This document shows, piece by piece, positions 1-5,236 of a stretch of 5,236 nt of DNA. The notes beneath the pieces are model-generated. The model saw only the letters and a program-made list of their open reading frames with translations. It was not told where the DNA came from and ran no database searches. Each line of letters starts with the position of its first letter. Position 1 is the first letter of the stretch. The position numbers were made by a program, and so were the translations under genes. This DNA is from Candidatus Epulonipiscium sp. (lineage in GTDB: Bacteria > Bacillota_A > Clostridia > Lachnospirales > Cellulosilyticaceae): contig DUUM01000009.1 in the NCBI GenBank assembly GCA_012841565.1, positions 1-5,236 on the forward strand. Reading direction: 5' to 3'.

Positions 1-1029
1 ACGATTACTAAAAAAATAGATAGAAGTGTTGACTACGAATATGAATCGGACTTTTCAATTTTAAAGCAGATTTTAGTTACGACCATTCCAATATTAATGG
101 GGACTGCTATTTTTAGCATTACTTCTACCATTGATCTTAAGATGATGAATGATCGGTTACCAGCTGTGATTGAGCAGCTCTTAAATAGTGGGCAACATCA
201 GTATATTAGACTTAGTAGTGTAGTGGGGCTTACGCCGGTTCAAATTGTGGACATGCTAAAGGGTCAATACTCAGTAAAGTATCTAACCTTAGTCAATGTA
301 CCTATTTCTCTTATTATATCACTTGCAACCGTATCAACGCCGGCTATTTCTTATGCCATGGCTATTAAAGACTATGAAGATGTTAGGGAAAAAACGCGAA
401 TTGTTATGAAAATTGGGATGTTATTTGCCTTTCCCTCAGCCATAGGAATGGCAGTCCTTGCTAATCCTATTATTAAATTACTTTTTAGATCTCAACCAGA
501 TGGTGGGTCCTTATTACAACTTGGAACCATTGCCATTGTTTTTATTACCATTGCTCAAGTTTGTACAGGTATTTTACAGGGAATGGGAAAACAACATTTA
601 CCTACTATTCATGCTTTGGTTGCTTGTCTTATAAAAATAATTCTTAACATGGTATTGCTGGCTATTCCATCAATTAATATAGTTGGAATCATATATAGCA
701 CCATTATATCCTATATGGTATATGCATTATTAAATTTAATAGCAGTTGTTAAGTTAACAGGAATAGAATTTGACATAGTAGACGTATTTATAAAGCCTGC
801 CCTTATTTCATCTATCATGGGACTAGTAATTTGGGGAGGCAACTGGGGCTTATTGAAAGTTACTCAAAGTTCTTTGGTACAAATTGTAGTATTAGTACCC
901 TTAGCAGTTAGTATTTATGGAGTTGGGGCCATCTTATTAAAAGCACTTACTCCAGCAGAGATTGCCATGATACCAGGTGGCCCAAAGATTGCTGCCTTAT
1001 TAAAAAGTAAAGGAATCTTTATAGAATAA
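1..1029 (+). CDS. SpoVB/MurJ-like polysaccharide or lipid-precursor flippase, 5'-truncated by the window edge
   Basis: This is the C-terminal 342 residues of a multi-pass membrane protein of the MATE-like/MVF superfamily (polysaccharide biosynthesis protein, SpoVB/YtgP/MurJ type). The frame is open from base 1, so the ATG at base 97 is internal: the 32 preceding codons form a charged cytoplasmic stretch (KKIDRSVDYEYESD) running into a membrane helix. Recognisable family landmarks, numbered in the fragment, are the helix around FAFPSAIGMAVLANPIIKLLF (about 142-162), the GILQGMGKQHLP segment (about 190-201), then KIILNMVLL and further helices, and a short basic tail ending in GPKIAALLKSKGIFIE. 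Family members are usually about 520-550 residues, so roughly 180-200 residues are missing upstream. Known members flip undecaprenyl-linked peptidoglycan precursors or act in spore cortex synthesis; which substrate this one moves cannot be told. It ends 86 bp before the next gene, with no clear terminator. Confidence 0.88.
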   Translation, partial: TITKKIDRSVDYEYESDFSILKQILVTTIPILMGTAIFSITSTIDLKMMNDRLPAVIEQLLNSGQHQYIRLSSVVGLTPVQIVDMLKGQYSVKYLTLVNVPISLIISLATVSTPAISYAMAIKDYEDVREKTRIVMKIGMLFAFPSAIGMAVLANPIIKLLFRSQPDGGSLLQLGTIAIVFITIAQVCTGILQGMGKQHLPTIHALVACLIKIILNMVLLAIPSINIVGIIYSTIISYMVYALLNLIAVVKLTGIEFDIVDVFIKPALISSIMGLVIWGGNWGLLKVTQSSLVQIVVLVPLAVSIYGVGAILLKALTPAEIAMIPGGPKIAALLKSKGIFIE

Positions 1030-1069
1030 AATAAGACTTGTCTTCTTGTTTAAAATAACCAAATGTTGT

Positions 1070-1090
1070 TAATACTACTAGAGAGTATTA
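1070..1090. repeat. Small inverted repeat in the gap upstream of the BofC-like gene
   Basis: TAATACT (1070-1076) and AGTATTA (1084-1090) are exact reverse complements separated by a 7-base loop. There is no following T-run, so it is not a normal intrinsic terminator. It lies 25 bp before the start codon at 1116 and could be an operator or a weak leader hairpin; in AT-rich sequence a 7-bp stem can also arise by chance. Confidence 0.35.
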
Positions 1091-1115
1091 CAGATGAAAT
1101 AACAAGGAGATAGGT

Positions 1116-1724
1116 ATGTTTAATAAAAAAGAAGTAAGAAGATTATTGATAGGATCAATAGCATCATTTTTTTTGATAGCATTTTTTGCATATATGTTTT
1201 ATATGAATACGAAACCGAAAATAGCTAAATTAGAGCCGCCTACAACTGATTATATGGAAGATTCTGAAGAAGAAACCCAGATGATAATGGCTACAAATGT
1301 AGATAAAATTAAAGCGGGTACCAATGTTGTATTTGAAATTGTAGATCAATTTGGTATGGTAACCCAGACCAACATGTATCCAGGGGTTAACTGGATGGAT
1401 GCAACAAGAACAACTATTGGTTCACTATATCCGGATTATGTAATTACAAACTTTAAGGAAGATCAAGTTGTATTAACCAGGGTCATTGAGCGGCAAGTAG
1501 AACCAGACTATGTCCTAACAAGGCAAGAAGAACATATTGTCATTGCAATTAGGCGCAATGGGCATAATGTATTCTATAAAGACACAGGCTTAGAGCAACA
1601 TGATTTTTCAGATAAATTAGCTAAAGCTTTAGAAAAAGGTATATCCATTACCATACAGCAAAAAGATGACATATTAAAAGATGCTGAGGAGATTTATATA
1701 ATTTTGCAAGAATATGATGAATAG
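1116..1724 (+). CDS. Membrane-anchored protein with a BofC-like C-terminal region
   Basis: A 202-residue protein with a short basic N-terminus (KKEVRR), one hydrophobic segment at about residues 10-30, an acidic linker (about 41-55, DSEEE) and a soluble domain of about 145 residues that should lie outside the cytoplasmic membrane (or in the intermembrane space of the forespore). The C-terminal part (NVFYKDTGLEQHDFS, then KALEKGISITIQQKDDILKDAEEIY) resembles from memory the end of BofC, the forespore regulator of pro-sigmaK processing in Bacillus, where a leucine/lysine-rich helix followed by KGI and a final helix occurs. That similarity is weak and unverified. The start is supported by AAGGAGAT at 1104-1111, 4 bp before ATG. 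It sits between a SpoVB-type flippase and a flavoprotein, 15 bp from the latter, so it is probably cotranscribed with it. No catalytic motif is seen. An alternative is a lineage-specific envelope protein unrelated to BofC. Confidence 0.85.
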   Translation: MFNKKEVRRLLIGSIASFFLIAFFAYMFYMNTKPKIAKLEPPTTDYMEDSEEETQMIMATNVDKIKAGTNVVFEIVDQFGMVTQTNMYPGVNWMDATRTTIGSLYPDYVITNFKEDQVVLTRVIERQVEPDYVLTRQEEHIVIAIRRNGHNVFYKDTGLEQHDFSDKLAKALEKGISITIQQKDDILKDAEEIYIILQEYDE

Positions 1725-1739
1725 TGGAAGGATAGGAAG

Positions 1740-2969
1740 ATGAAAAAGATAGTCGTGATAGGAGGGGGTGCCTCAGGTCTAGTAGCAGCAATTTTTGCAG
1801 CTAGAAAAGGGGCAAAGGTTACTATTTTAGAGAGAACCAATAGGGTTGGGAAAAAAATATTAGCAACGGGTAATGGCAGATGTAATATGACAAATATGGA
1901 CTGTCATATTCGTTATTTTCATGGGAATAATCCCAAATTTGCATTAGGGGCTCTTAGCACATTTGATCAAAATATGGCCATACAGTTTTTTGAAGAATTA
2001 GGAATTAGCCATAAGATTGAAAATGAGGGAAAAGTGTTTCCGTATTCAGATCAAGCATCTAGTATATTAGATGTACTTCGGATGGAGATAGAGCGGTTAA
2101 AAATTGAAACCCTAGTAGAAAAACAAGTAAATAACATTCATAAGGGTAAAAAAGGATTTCAAGTAACCTGTGCAGATAATAGCCATTACACGTGTGATGC
2201 TCTTATTGTAGCCACAGGAGGCAAGGCATCGCCTAATTTAGGTTCAGATGGTAGTGGCCTTGCCTTATTAGAGGAGCTAGGACATCATGTAATTACTCCT
2301 TTCCCTTCCTTAGTACAAATCATATTAAAAACCTCTGTTGTAAAAAAAATAAAGGGTGTAAAAATACAAGGGAAAGTTACGATTGTAGCAGAAAAGGGAA
2401 GAAGACAAGAAGAAAAGGGTGAAATTCTTTTTACAGAAGACGGTATTTCTGGGCCACCAATATTTCAAATTAGCCGTTTAGTAGGGGCTCAAAATTTGAA
2501 AAACAATGTGTGCCAGGTTTATCTGGACTTATTTCCAGATCATACCTTAGAAGAATTACAAGTGATGCTTCAAATGCGAGTTACGTATCAGCCCCATAGG
2601 TCCTTAGGGGATTTTTTAATTGGGCTTGTCAATAAAAGATTAATTGTTCAAATCTTAAAAGAAGCAGGGTTAAAGGATATTAATAGAACTTGTAACACCT
2701 TATCTGATAAGGAAATCATGAAACTAGTCCAGGTTTTTAAGGGATGGAACTTTACTGCGGTAGGAACGCGTTCTTGGCCTCATGCTCAGGTAATGGCAGG
2801 AGGGATTAGTACTGGTGATGTGAATCCTAAGACGCTAGAGTCTAAAAAGGTGCCAGGACTTTATATTACGGGTGAATTATTGGATATCGATGGAGATTGT
2901 GGTGGATTTAACTTGCAATGGGCATGGTCAACGGCTTATGTAGCTGGTAGCAGTGCAGCAAATGAATGA
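1740..2969 (+). CDS. YhiN/HI0933-family NAD(P)/FAD-dependent oxidoreductase
   Basis: A full-length 409-residue flavoprotein. The N-terminus carries the Rossmann FAD-binding motif VIGGGASGLVAA (6-17), followed by an acidic residue after the second strand (E31) and the family signature GKKILATGNGRCNMTN (37-52). Further family segments are VATGGKASPNLGSDGSG (157-173), GEILFTEDGISGPP (227-240) and the C-terminal FAD-contact region VMAGGISTGDV (351-361) with GLYITGELLDIDGDCGG (373-389) and NLQWAWSTAYVAG (391-403). Length and motif order match the family, sometimes labelled aminoacetone oxidase-like or HI0933-like. Its physiological substrate is generally not established, so none is assigned. It is cytosolic; no signal peptide is seen. 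The start has GGAAGGA at 1726-1732, 7 bp upstream. It is 15 bp after the preceding stop and 31 bp before the next gene, consistent with an operon. Confidence 0.95.
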   Translation: MKKIVVIGGGASGLVAAIFAARKGAKVTILERTNRVGKKILATGNGRCNMTNMDCHIRYFHGNNPKFALGALSTFDQNMAIQFFEELGISHKIENEGKVFPYSDQASSILDVLRMEIERLKIETLVEKQVNNIHKGKKGFQVTCADNSHYTCDALIVATGGKASPNLGSDGSGLALLEELGHHVITPFPSLVQIILKTSVVKKIKGVKIQGKVTIVAEKGRRQEEKGEILFTEDGISGPPIFQISRLVGAQNLKNNVCQVYLDLFPDHTLEELQVMLQMRVTYQPHRSLGDFLIGLVNKRLIVQILKEAGLKDINRTCNTLSDKEIMKLVQVFKGWNFTAVGTRSWPHAQVMAGGISTGDVNPKTLESKKVPGLYITGELLDIDGDCGGFNLQWAWSTAYVAGSSAANE

Positions 2970-3000
2970 GAATCCAACAAATAGAAGGAGGTTCTAAATT

Positions 3001-3804
3001 ATGTATAAAGCAGATTATCATATGCATACAAAACTTTCAACAGATAGTTTTGTAGAGATGGAAGATCAGGTGAAGCAGTCTATATTATTAGGATTTGATG
3101 AAATTGTGATTACAGATCATCACGAGGCAGAAGCCGGAACAAAAGAATATAAGTTACAAACAGATATAAAAGATTACATAGCACTTTTTAATGATATGAA
3201 AGATAAATATAAAGATCAAATTAATTTAAAACTAGGTGCTGAAATAGGATATGAAGCAAGAGGACAAAAAATAATAGAAGAGTTTATTGATAGCAATCCT
3301 TTTGAATTCATTATTTGCTCTCTTCATTCATTAGAAGGGGAAGATTTTTATTTTGGTGATTTTTTCAAGAATCGACCCAAGAAAGAGGCTTATACAGCAT
3401 ATTTTGAAGGAGTTAAGCAATGTATCAAGCAGTTTAAAAATTTTGATGTATTTGGTCATATGGATTTTATTTGTAGGTACGGAGATTATAAGGATAAGAG
3501 CTTAAATTATTTAGATTATAAAGATATGATTGATGAAATTTTAACTTTATTAATAGAGGACTCAAAGGGGATAGAACTGAATACATCAGGGATTCGTTAC
3601 AAAATGGGACACATGCATCCAAGATTTGATATTGTTAAAAGATACAATGAGCTAGGCGGAGAAATTATTACCATTGGTTCAGATGCCCATACGGTGAAAG
3701 ATGTTGGGGCAGAATATGATAAAGCGAGAGAATTACTAAAAGAAGCTGGCTTTAAATATTTTACAACATTTACAGATAGAAAACCTGAGTTTAAAAAATT
3801 ATAA
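3001..3804 (+). CDS. PHP-domain phosphoesterase, histidinol-phosphatase HisJ family
   Basis: A 267-residue cytosolic metal-dependent phosphoesterase of the PHP superfamily. All the expected metal-ligand motifs are visible: HMH at 7-9, D15, the DHH at 39-41, E81 in LGAEIGYE, H109 in ICSLHS, H153 in FGHMD, and the closing SDAH (227-230) with D228 and H230. The arrangement and the segment ELNTSG (192-197) followed by HPRFDIVKRYNELGG fit HisJ-type histidinol-phosphate phosphatase, the penultimate step of histidine biosynthesis (histidinol phosphate to histidinol). The length is normal. No other his genes are present, so the substrate is inferred from family only; a different sugar or nucleotide phosphate is possible. 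The start is well fixed by AAGGAGGT at 2985-2992, 8 bp before ATG. It follows the flavoprotein by 31 bp, so it may be the last gene of that operon. Confidence 0.9.
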   Translation: MYKADYHMHTKLSTDSFVEMEDQVKQSILLGFDEIVITDHHEAEAGTKEYKLQTDIKDYIALFNDMKDKYKDQINLKLGAEIGYEARGQKIIEEFIDSNPFEFIICSLHSLEGEDFYFGDFFKNRPKKEAYTAYFEGVKQCIKQFKNFDVFGHMDFICRYGDYKDKSLNYLDYKDMIDEILTLLIEDSKGIELNTSGIRYKMGHMHPRFDIVKRYNELGGEIITIGSDAHTVKDVGAEYDKARELLKEAGFKYFTTFTDRKPEFKKL

Positions 3805-3823
3805 AGAGCTCCTTTTTCTACAG

Positions 3824-3852
3824 GTATATAAAAATAGGGATGGTAAATACTA
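3824..3852 (+). promoter_or_regulatory. Possible forespore (sigmaG/F-type) promoter for the small charged protein
   Basis: GTATA (3824-3828) and AATACTA (3846-3852) are separated by 17 bp, close to the sigmaG pattern of GHATR, a 17-18 bp spacer and CATHMTA known from Bacillus; only the first base of the -10 differs. A transcript from here would start around 3859, leaving a leader of about 28 bases that contains the ribosome binding site. In AT-rich DNA such matches occur by chance, so this is a hypothesis. Confidence 0.28.
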
Positions 3853-3866
3853 TAGCTATATTACCA
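3841..3866. repeat. Dyad-symmetric sequence upstream of the small gene
   Basis: TGGTAA (3841-3846) is mirrored by TTACCA (3861-3866) as exact reverse complements, and the 14 bases between contain the palindrome TATAGCTATA (3851-3860). It overlaps the possible -10 element and ends 20 bp before the start codon at 3887, a position suited to an operator or an mRNA leader hairpin. There is no T-run after it, so it is not a terminator of the upstream PHP gene. Confidence 0.45.
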
Positions 3867-3886
3867 AGTAGAAAGGAAGATATATC

Positions 3887-4069
3887 ATGTCTAGTAGAAA
3901 AGAAAGTGAAAATCATAATATGTTTGAGGATAATGAATTTCAAAAGCCTAGCAAGGATAAAAAACATATAAAAGAAGAATACGCCATGGATGAGAAAATG
4001 ACTATTCCAGATTTTGATAATCAAGTTGTGAAGGATTCAGCTTGGAGAGAAAGAAAGGTTACAAGATAA
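3887..4069 (+). CDS. Small, highly charged protein of unknown function
   Basis: A 60-residue protein with 13 Lys/Arg and 14 Asp/Glu, no cysteine, no hydrophobic segment and a single Trp (W53) near a basic C-terminus (SAWRERKVTR). It is probably cytosolic and largely disordered. Coding is supported by AGGA at 3874-3877, 9 bp before the ATG, its own short intergenic regions, and the lack of a better frame. I do not recognise the family. Its size, hydrophilicity and the pattern of an IP followed by D/V and charged residues and a tryptophan loosely recall small clostridial spore-associated proteins, and the upstream DNA has a possible forespore promoter, so a sporulation role is a guess. It lies between a PHP phosphatase and hpt, and a 12-bp inverted repeat follows the stop codon by 22 bp, which may separate it from hpt. 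Confidence 0.6.
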   Translation: MSSRKESENHNMFEDNEFQKPSKDKKHIKEEYAMDEKMTIPDFDNQVVKDSAWRERKVTR

Positions 4070-4091
4070 AATGTAACTTTTAATATGAAAA

Positions 4092-4134
4092 GGCATAAAA
4101 AAGTATAGATACTGTAAGCTAGCTTTTTTATGCC
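4092..4134. repeat. Perfect 12-bp inverted repeat between the small gene and hpt (possible terminator or leader hairpin)
   Basis: GGCATAAAAAAG (4092-4103) and CTTTTTTATGCC (4123-4134) are exact reverse complements with a 19-base loop. The loop side also contains AGTA/TACT (4102-4105, 4110-4113) and the palindrome AAGCTAGCTT (4116-4125), which would compete with the long stem. The T6 run lies inside the 3' arm rather than after it, so it is not a canonical intrinsic terminator, although it may still slow or stop transcription in both directions. It lies 35 bp before the hpt start. Confidence 0.7.
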
Positions 4135-4169
4135 ATATACAATACTTACTATACAAACGAGGTGGAAAG

Positions 4170-4709
4170 ATGCAAAATGATGTAGAAAGAATATTAATGA
4201 CAGAAGAAGAAATAAAAGAGGCAAATAGTAAAATAGGGGCTCAAATTACCAAAGATTATCAGGGAAAAGAACTGCTTGTAGTAGGCATTTTAAAAGGATC
4301 CAGTATTTTCATGAGTGATTTAATAAGAAATATCAACTTGCCGCTGCAAATTGATTATATGGTGGTTTCAAGCTATGGAAGTGCTACAGAATCTTCAGGA
4401 GTTGTGCGAATCGTAAAAGACTTGCAGCACAGTATTGAAAACAAACATATCCTGATTGTTGAAGATATTGTAGACACAGGGCTCACTCTTGCGTACATAA
4501 AGGAAATATTACAAGGAAGAGAACCGGCCTCTATCAAAATATGTACCCTCCTAGACAAACCCGCCAGACGTAAAAAAGACGTTAAAATTGATTATGTCGG
4601 CGCCGAAGTACCCGATGGATTCATCATTGGCTACGGCATTGATTACGCAGAGTACTACCGAAACCTACCCTACGTAGCCATCCTTAAACCTAGCGTCTAC
4701 GAAAAATAA
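4170..4709 (+). CDS. hpt: Hypoxanthine (guanine) phosphoribosyltransferase
   Basis: A 179-residue cytosolic purine-salvage enzyme that transfers the phosphoribosyl group of PRPP to hypoxanthine, and usually guanine, giving IMP or GMP. The length is typical. Visible motifs are the first loop GILKGSSIF (39-47), the flexible catalytic loop with SSYGSATESSG (67-77), the PRPP-binding signature ILIVEDIVDTGLTL (94-107) with acidic pair E98-D99 and the catalytic-base position D102, K130 in the LLDK segment that contacts the purine, and the C-terminal PDGFIIGYGIDYAEYYRNLPY (148-168) with the base-stacking aromatic F151 and D158. The start has GAGGTG at 4159-4164, 5 bp upstream. TACAAT at 4138-4143 is a good -10 match but no clear -35 precedes it. 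The usual clostridial/bacillar neighbours tilS and ftsH are absent. Codons 126-179 are far richer in C-ending codons than codons 1-125 (26 of 54 against 17 of 125 by hand count). Confidence 0.96.
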   Translation: MQNDVERILMTEEEIKEANSKIGAQITKDYQGKELLVVGILKGSSIFMSDLIRNINLPLQIDYMVVSSYGSATESSGVVRIVKDLQHSIENKHILIVEDIVDTGLTLAYIKEILQGREPASIKICTLLDKPARRKKDVKIDYVGAEVPDGFIIGYGIDYAEYYRNLPYVAILKPSVYEK

Positions 4710-4734
4710 GCTCTCATTACATTAAAACAATAGA

Positions 4735-4982
4735 TAAAAAAGTCTCATGCAAAAAATAGCAAGGGATAGTGATATCAAATATGTAGGTCTTTAAGAATTT
4801 CGTTAATAATCTTTGTGAAGGCGGAAATTTATTTCTGTTAAGAAAGTTAACTGTTTGAGCGTTAGCGAGTTGTTAACTTTTAAGAAATCAGTTTCAGCCT
4901 TCACATTAGATTATTAGAAATTCTTAAGAACAGACATATTTGATATCACTACCCCTGCGGCCTTTTGGATGAGACTTTTTTA
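4735..4982. repeat. 248-bp imperfect inverted repeat forming one long hairpin (MITE-like element or structured RNA; may terminate hpt)
   Basis: Starting 26 bp after the hpt stop, the left half matches the reverse complement of the right half along almost its whole length. Exact paired blocks are TAAAAAAGTCTCAT (4735-4748 with 4969-4982), TAGTGATATCAAATATGT (4767-4784 with 4934-4951), TTAAGAATTTC (4791-4801 with 4917-4927), TAATAATCT (4804-4812 with 4908-4916), TGTGAAGGC (4814-4822 with 4897-4905) and AAAGTTAAC (4843-4851 with 4872-4880). Small bulges and internal loops lie between them, and the 20-base apical loop contains GAGCGTTAGCGAG (4857-4869). No open reading frame of note is inside. 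The outer stem ends in six Ts (4976-4981), so it can act as a terminator in either direction. A TA dinucleotide lies at each end, as expected for TA-targeting MITEs, but other copies would be needed to call it mobile. Together with the terminator at 4996-5023 it accounts for most of the gene-free stretch 4710-5038. Confidence 0.9.
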
Positions 4983-4995
4983 CCTATGGACCAAA

Positions 4996-5023
4996 AAAAA
5001 GGAGTGCCGTGGCACTCCTTTTT
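4996..5023. terminator. Bidirectional intrinsic terminator between the convergent genes
   Basis: A-rich bases (4993-5000) lead into GGAGTGCC (5001-5008) and, after GT, GGCACTCC (5011-5018) and TTTTT (5019-5023). The GC-rich 7-8 bp stem is flanked by A8 on the left and T5 on the right, giving a U-tract in both orientations. The longer U-tract (8) is in the minus direction, and the hairpin starts 15 bp after the stop codon of the minus-strand gene, so its main client is probably that gene; it also backs up termination downstream of hpt. Confidence 0.9.
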
Positions 5024-5038
5024 GTAGTGTTTTAATAT

Positions 5039-5236
5039 TTAGGAATAGATGTCTTGGACGTCAACAATACGGTCCATGTTGAAATATAATACTTTGCCTG
5101 TTTTTGGGCAGATAGCTTTTAAAACACAATCGCATACTTCAGCAATAACAACGCATAAGGTTTCGCAGCCAATACGGAGTAATACTTTACGGTTTACAAA
5201 AGCACAAAGTCCATCTTTAAGGGTTGCTCCAGCAAC
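5039..5236 (-). CDS. Cysteine-rich protein of unknown function, C-terminal part (truncated by the window edge)
   Basis: The minus strand is open from base 5236 to a TAA at 5041-5039, encoding the last 65 residues of a protein whose start lies beyond the window. The fragment has six cysteines (fragment positions 11, 24, 28, 36, 38, 44) in a short hydrophobic, probably beta-rich stretch around IGCETLCVVIAEVCDCVLKAICPKTGK, then YFNMDRIVDVQDIYS. Coding is supported by the codon pattern, the absence of stops and a strong terminator directly downstream in the right orientation. I do not recognise the family. The spacing does not match a zinc finger or a ferredoxin cluster (no CxxCxxC series). Cysteine-rich small proteins in spore formers are often coat or crust components, but that is only an inference here. 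It converges on hpt. Confidence 0.7.
   Translation of the reverse strand, partial: VAGATLKDGLCAFVNRKVLLRIGCETLCVVIAEVCDCVLKAICPKTGKVLYFNMDRIVDVQDIYS

Noticed and set aside
97..99. ATG as the start of the flippase
   Set aside because: The frame is open to the window edge and the preceding codons encode a plausible cytoplasmic loop and helix start; there is no ribosome binding site before 97.
3805..3820. GAGCTC followed by CTTTTT as a terminator of the PHP gene
   Set aside because: The palindrome has no loop and no GC-rich stem, so it cannot form a stable terminator hairpin.
4070..4169. Purine riboswitch upstream of hpt
   Set aside because: Only 100 bp are available and I see neither the three-way junction arrangement nor the conserved loop pairs; the single inverted repeat does not fit that class.
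3818..4224. Two overlapping minus-strand reading frames (3818-4024 and 4021-4224) with hydrophobic translations
   Set aside because: They run antisense to the small charged gene, the 12-bp inverted repeat and the start of hpt; their hydrophobic content is the expected mirror of A-rich coding DNA, and neither has a convincing ribosome binding site.
4373..4558. 61-codon minus-strand frame
   Set aside because: It lies wholly antisense inside hpt, over the conserved PRPP-binding motif, and is a shadow of that gene.
4736..4981. Insertion sequence or CRISPR array in the gene-free stretch
   Set aside because: There is no transposase reading frame, and the structure is a single inverted pair rather than regularly spaced direct repeats.

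Overview
This window reads as ordinary chromosomal sequence from a low-GC, spore-forming Gram-positive anaerobe, most likely of class Clostridia. The evidence is AT-rich DNA, A/T-ending codons in most genes, strong AGGAGG-type ribosome binding sites, and sporulation-linked families (a SpoVB/MurJ-type flippase, a membrane-anchored protein resembling BofC at its C-terminus). I cannot assign a genus from the sequence alone.

Layout. Bases 1-1029 are the 3' two-thirds of a SpoVB/MurJ-like polysaccharide or lipid-linked-precursor flippase that starts before the window. An 86-bp gap leads to a small membrane-anchored protein (1116-1724). After 15 bp comes a YhiN/HI0933-family FAD oxidoreductase (1740-2969), and after 31 bp a PHP-domain phosphatase of the histidinol-phosphatase HisJ type (3001-3804). 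These four co-directed genes could share transcription; no convincing terminator is visible between them. A tiny highly charged 60-residue protein follows (3887-4069), preceded by a dyad and a possible sporulation-type promoter. A perfect 12-bp inverted repeat then precedes hpt, hypoxanthine phosphoribosyltransferase (4170-4709).

The 329-bp non-coding stretch 4710-5038 is the most unusual part. It holds a 248-bp imperfect inverted repeat (4735-4982) that would fold into one long hairpin, followed by a compact bidirectional terminator (4996-5023). Past it lies the C-terminal end of a cysteine-rich protein of unknown function on the minus strand (5039-5236), so hpt and this gene converge on the hairpin region.

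Functionally the window mixes cell-envelope/sporulation genes with housekeeping ones (flavoprotein, PHP phosphatase, purine salvage). I see no defence system, CRISPR array, transposase, tRNA or rRNA. The best candidates for something undescribed are the long hairpin element, the abrupt change of codon use inside hpt, the small charged protein with its upstream signals, and the cysteine-rich partial protein.
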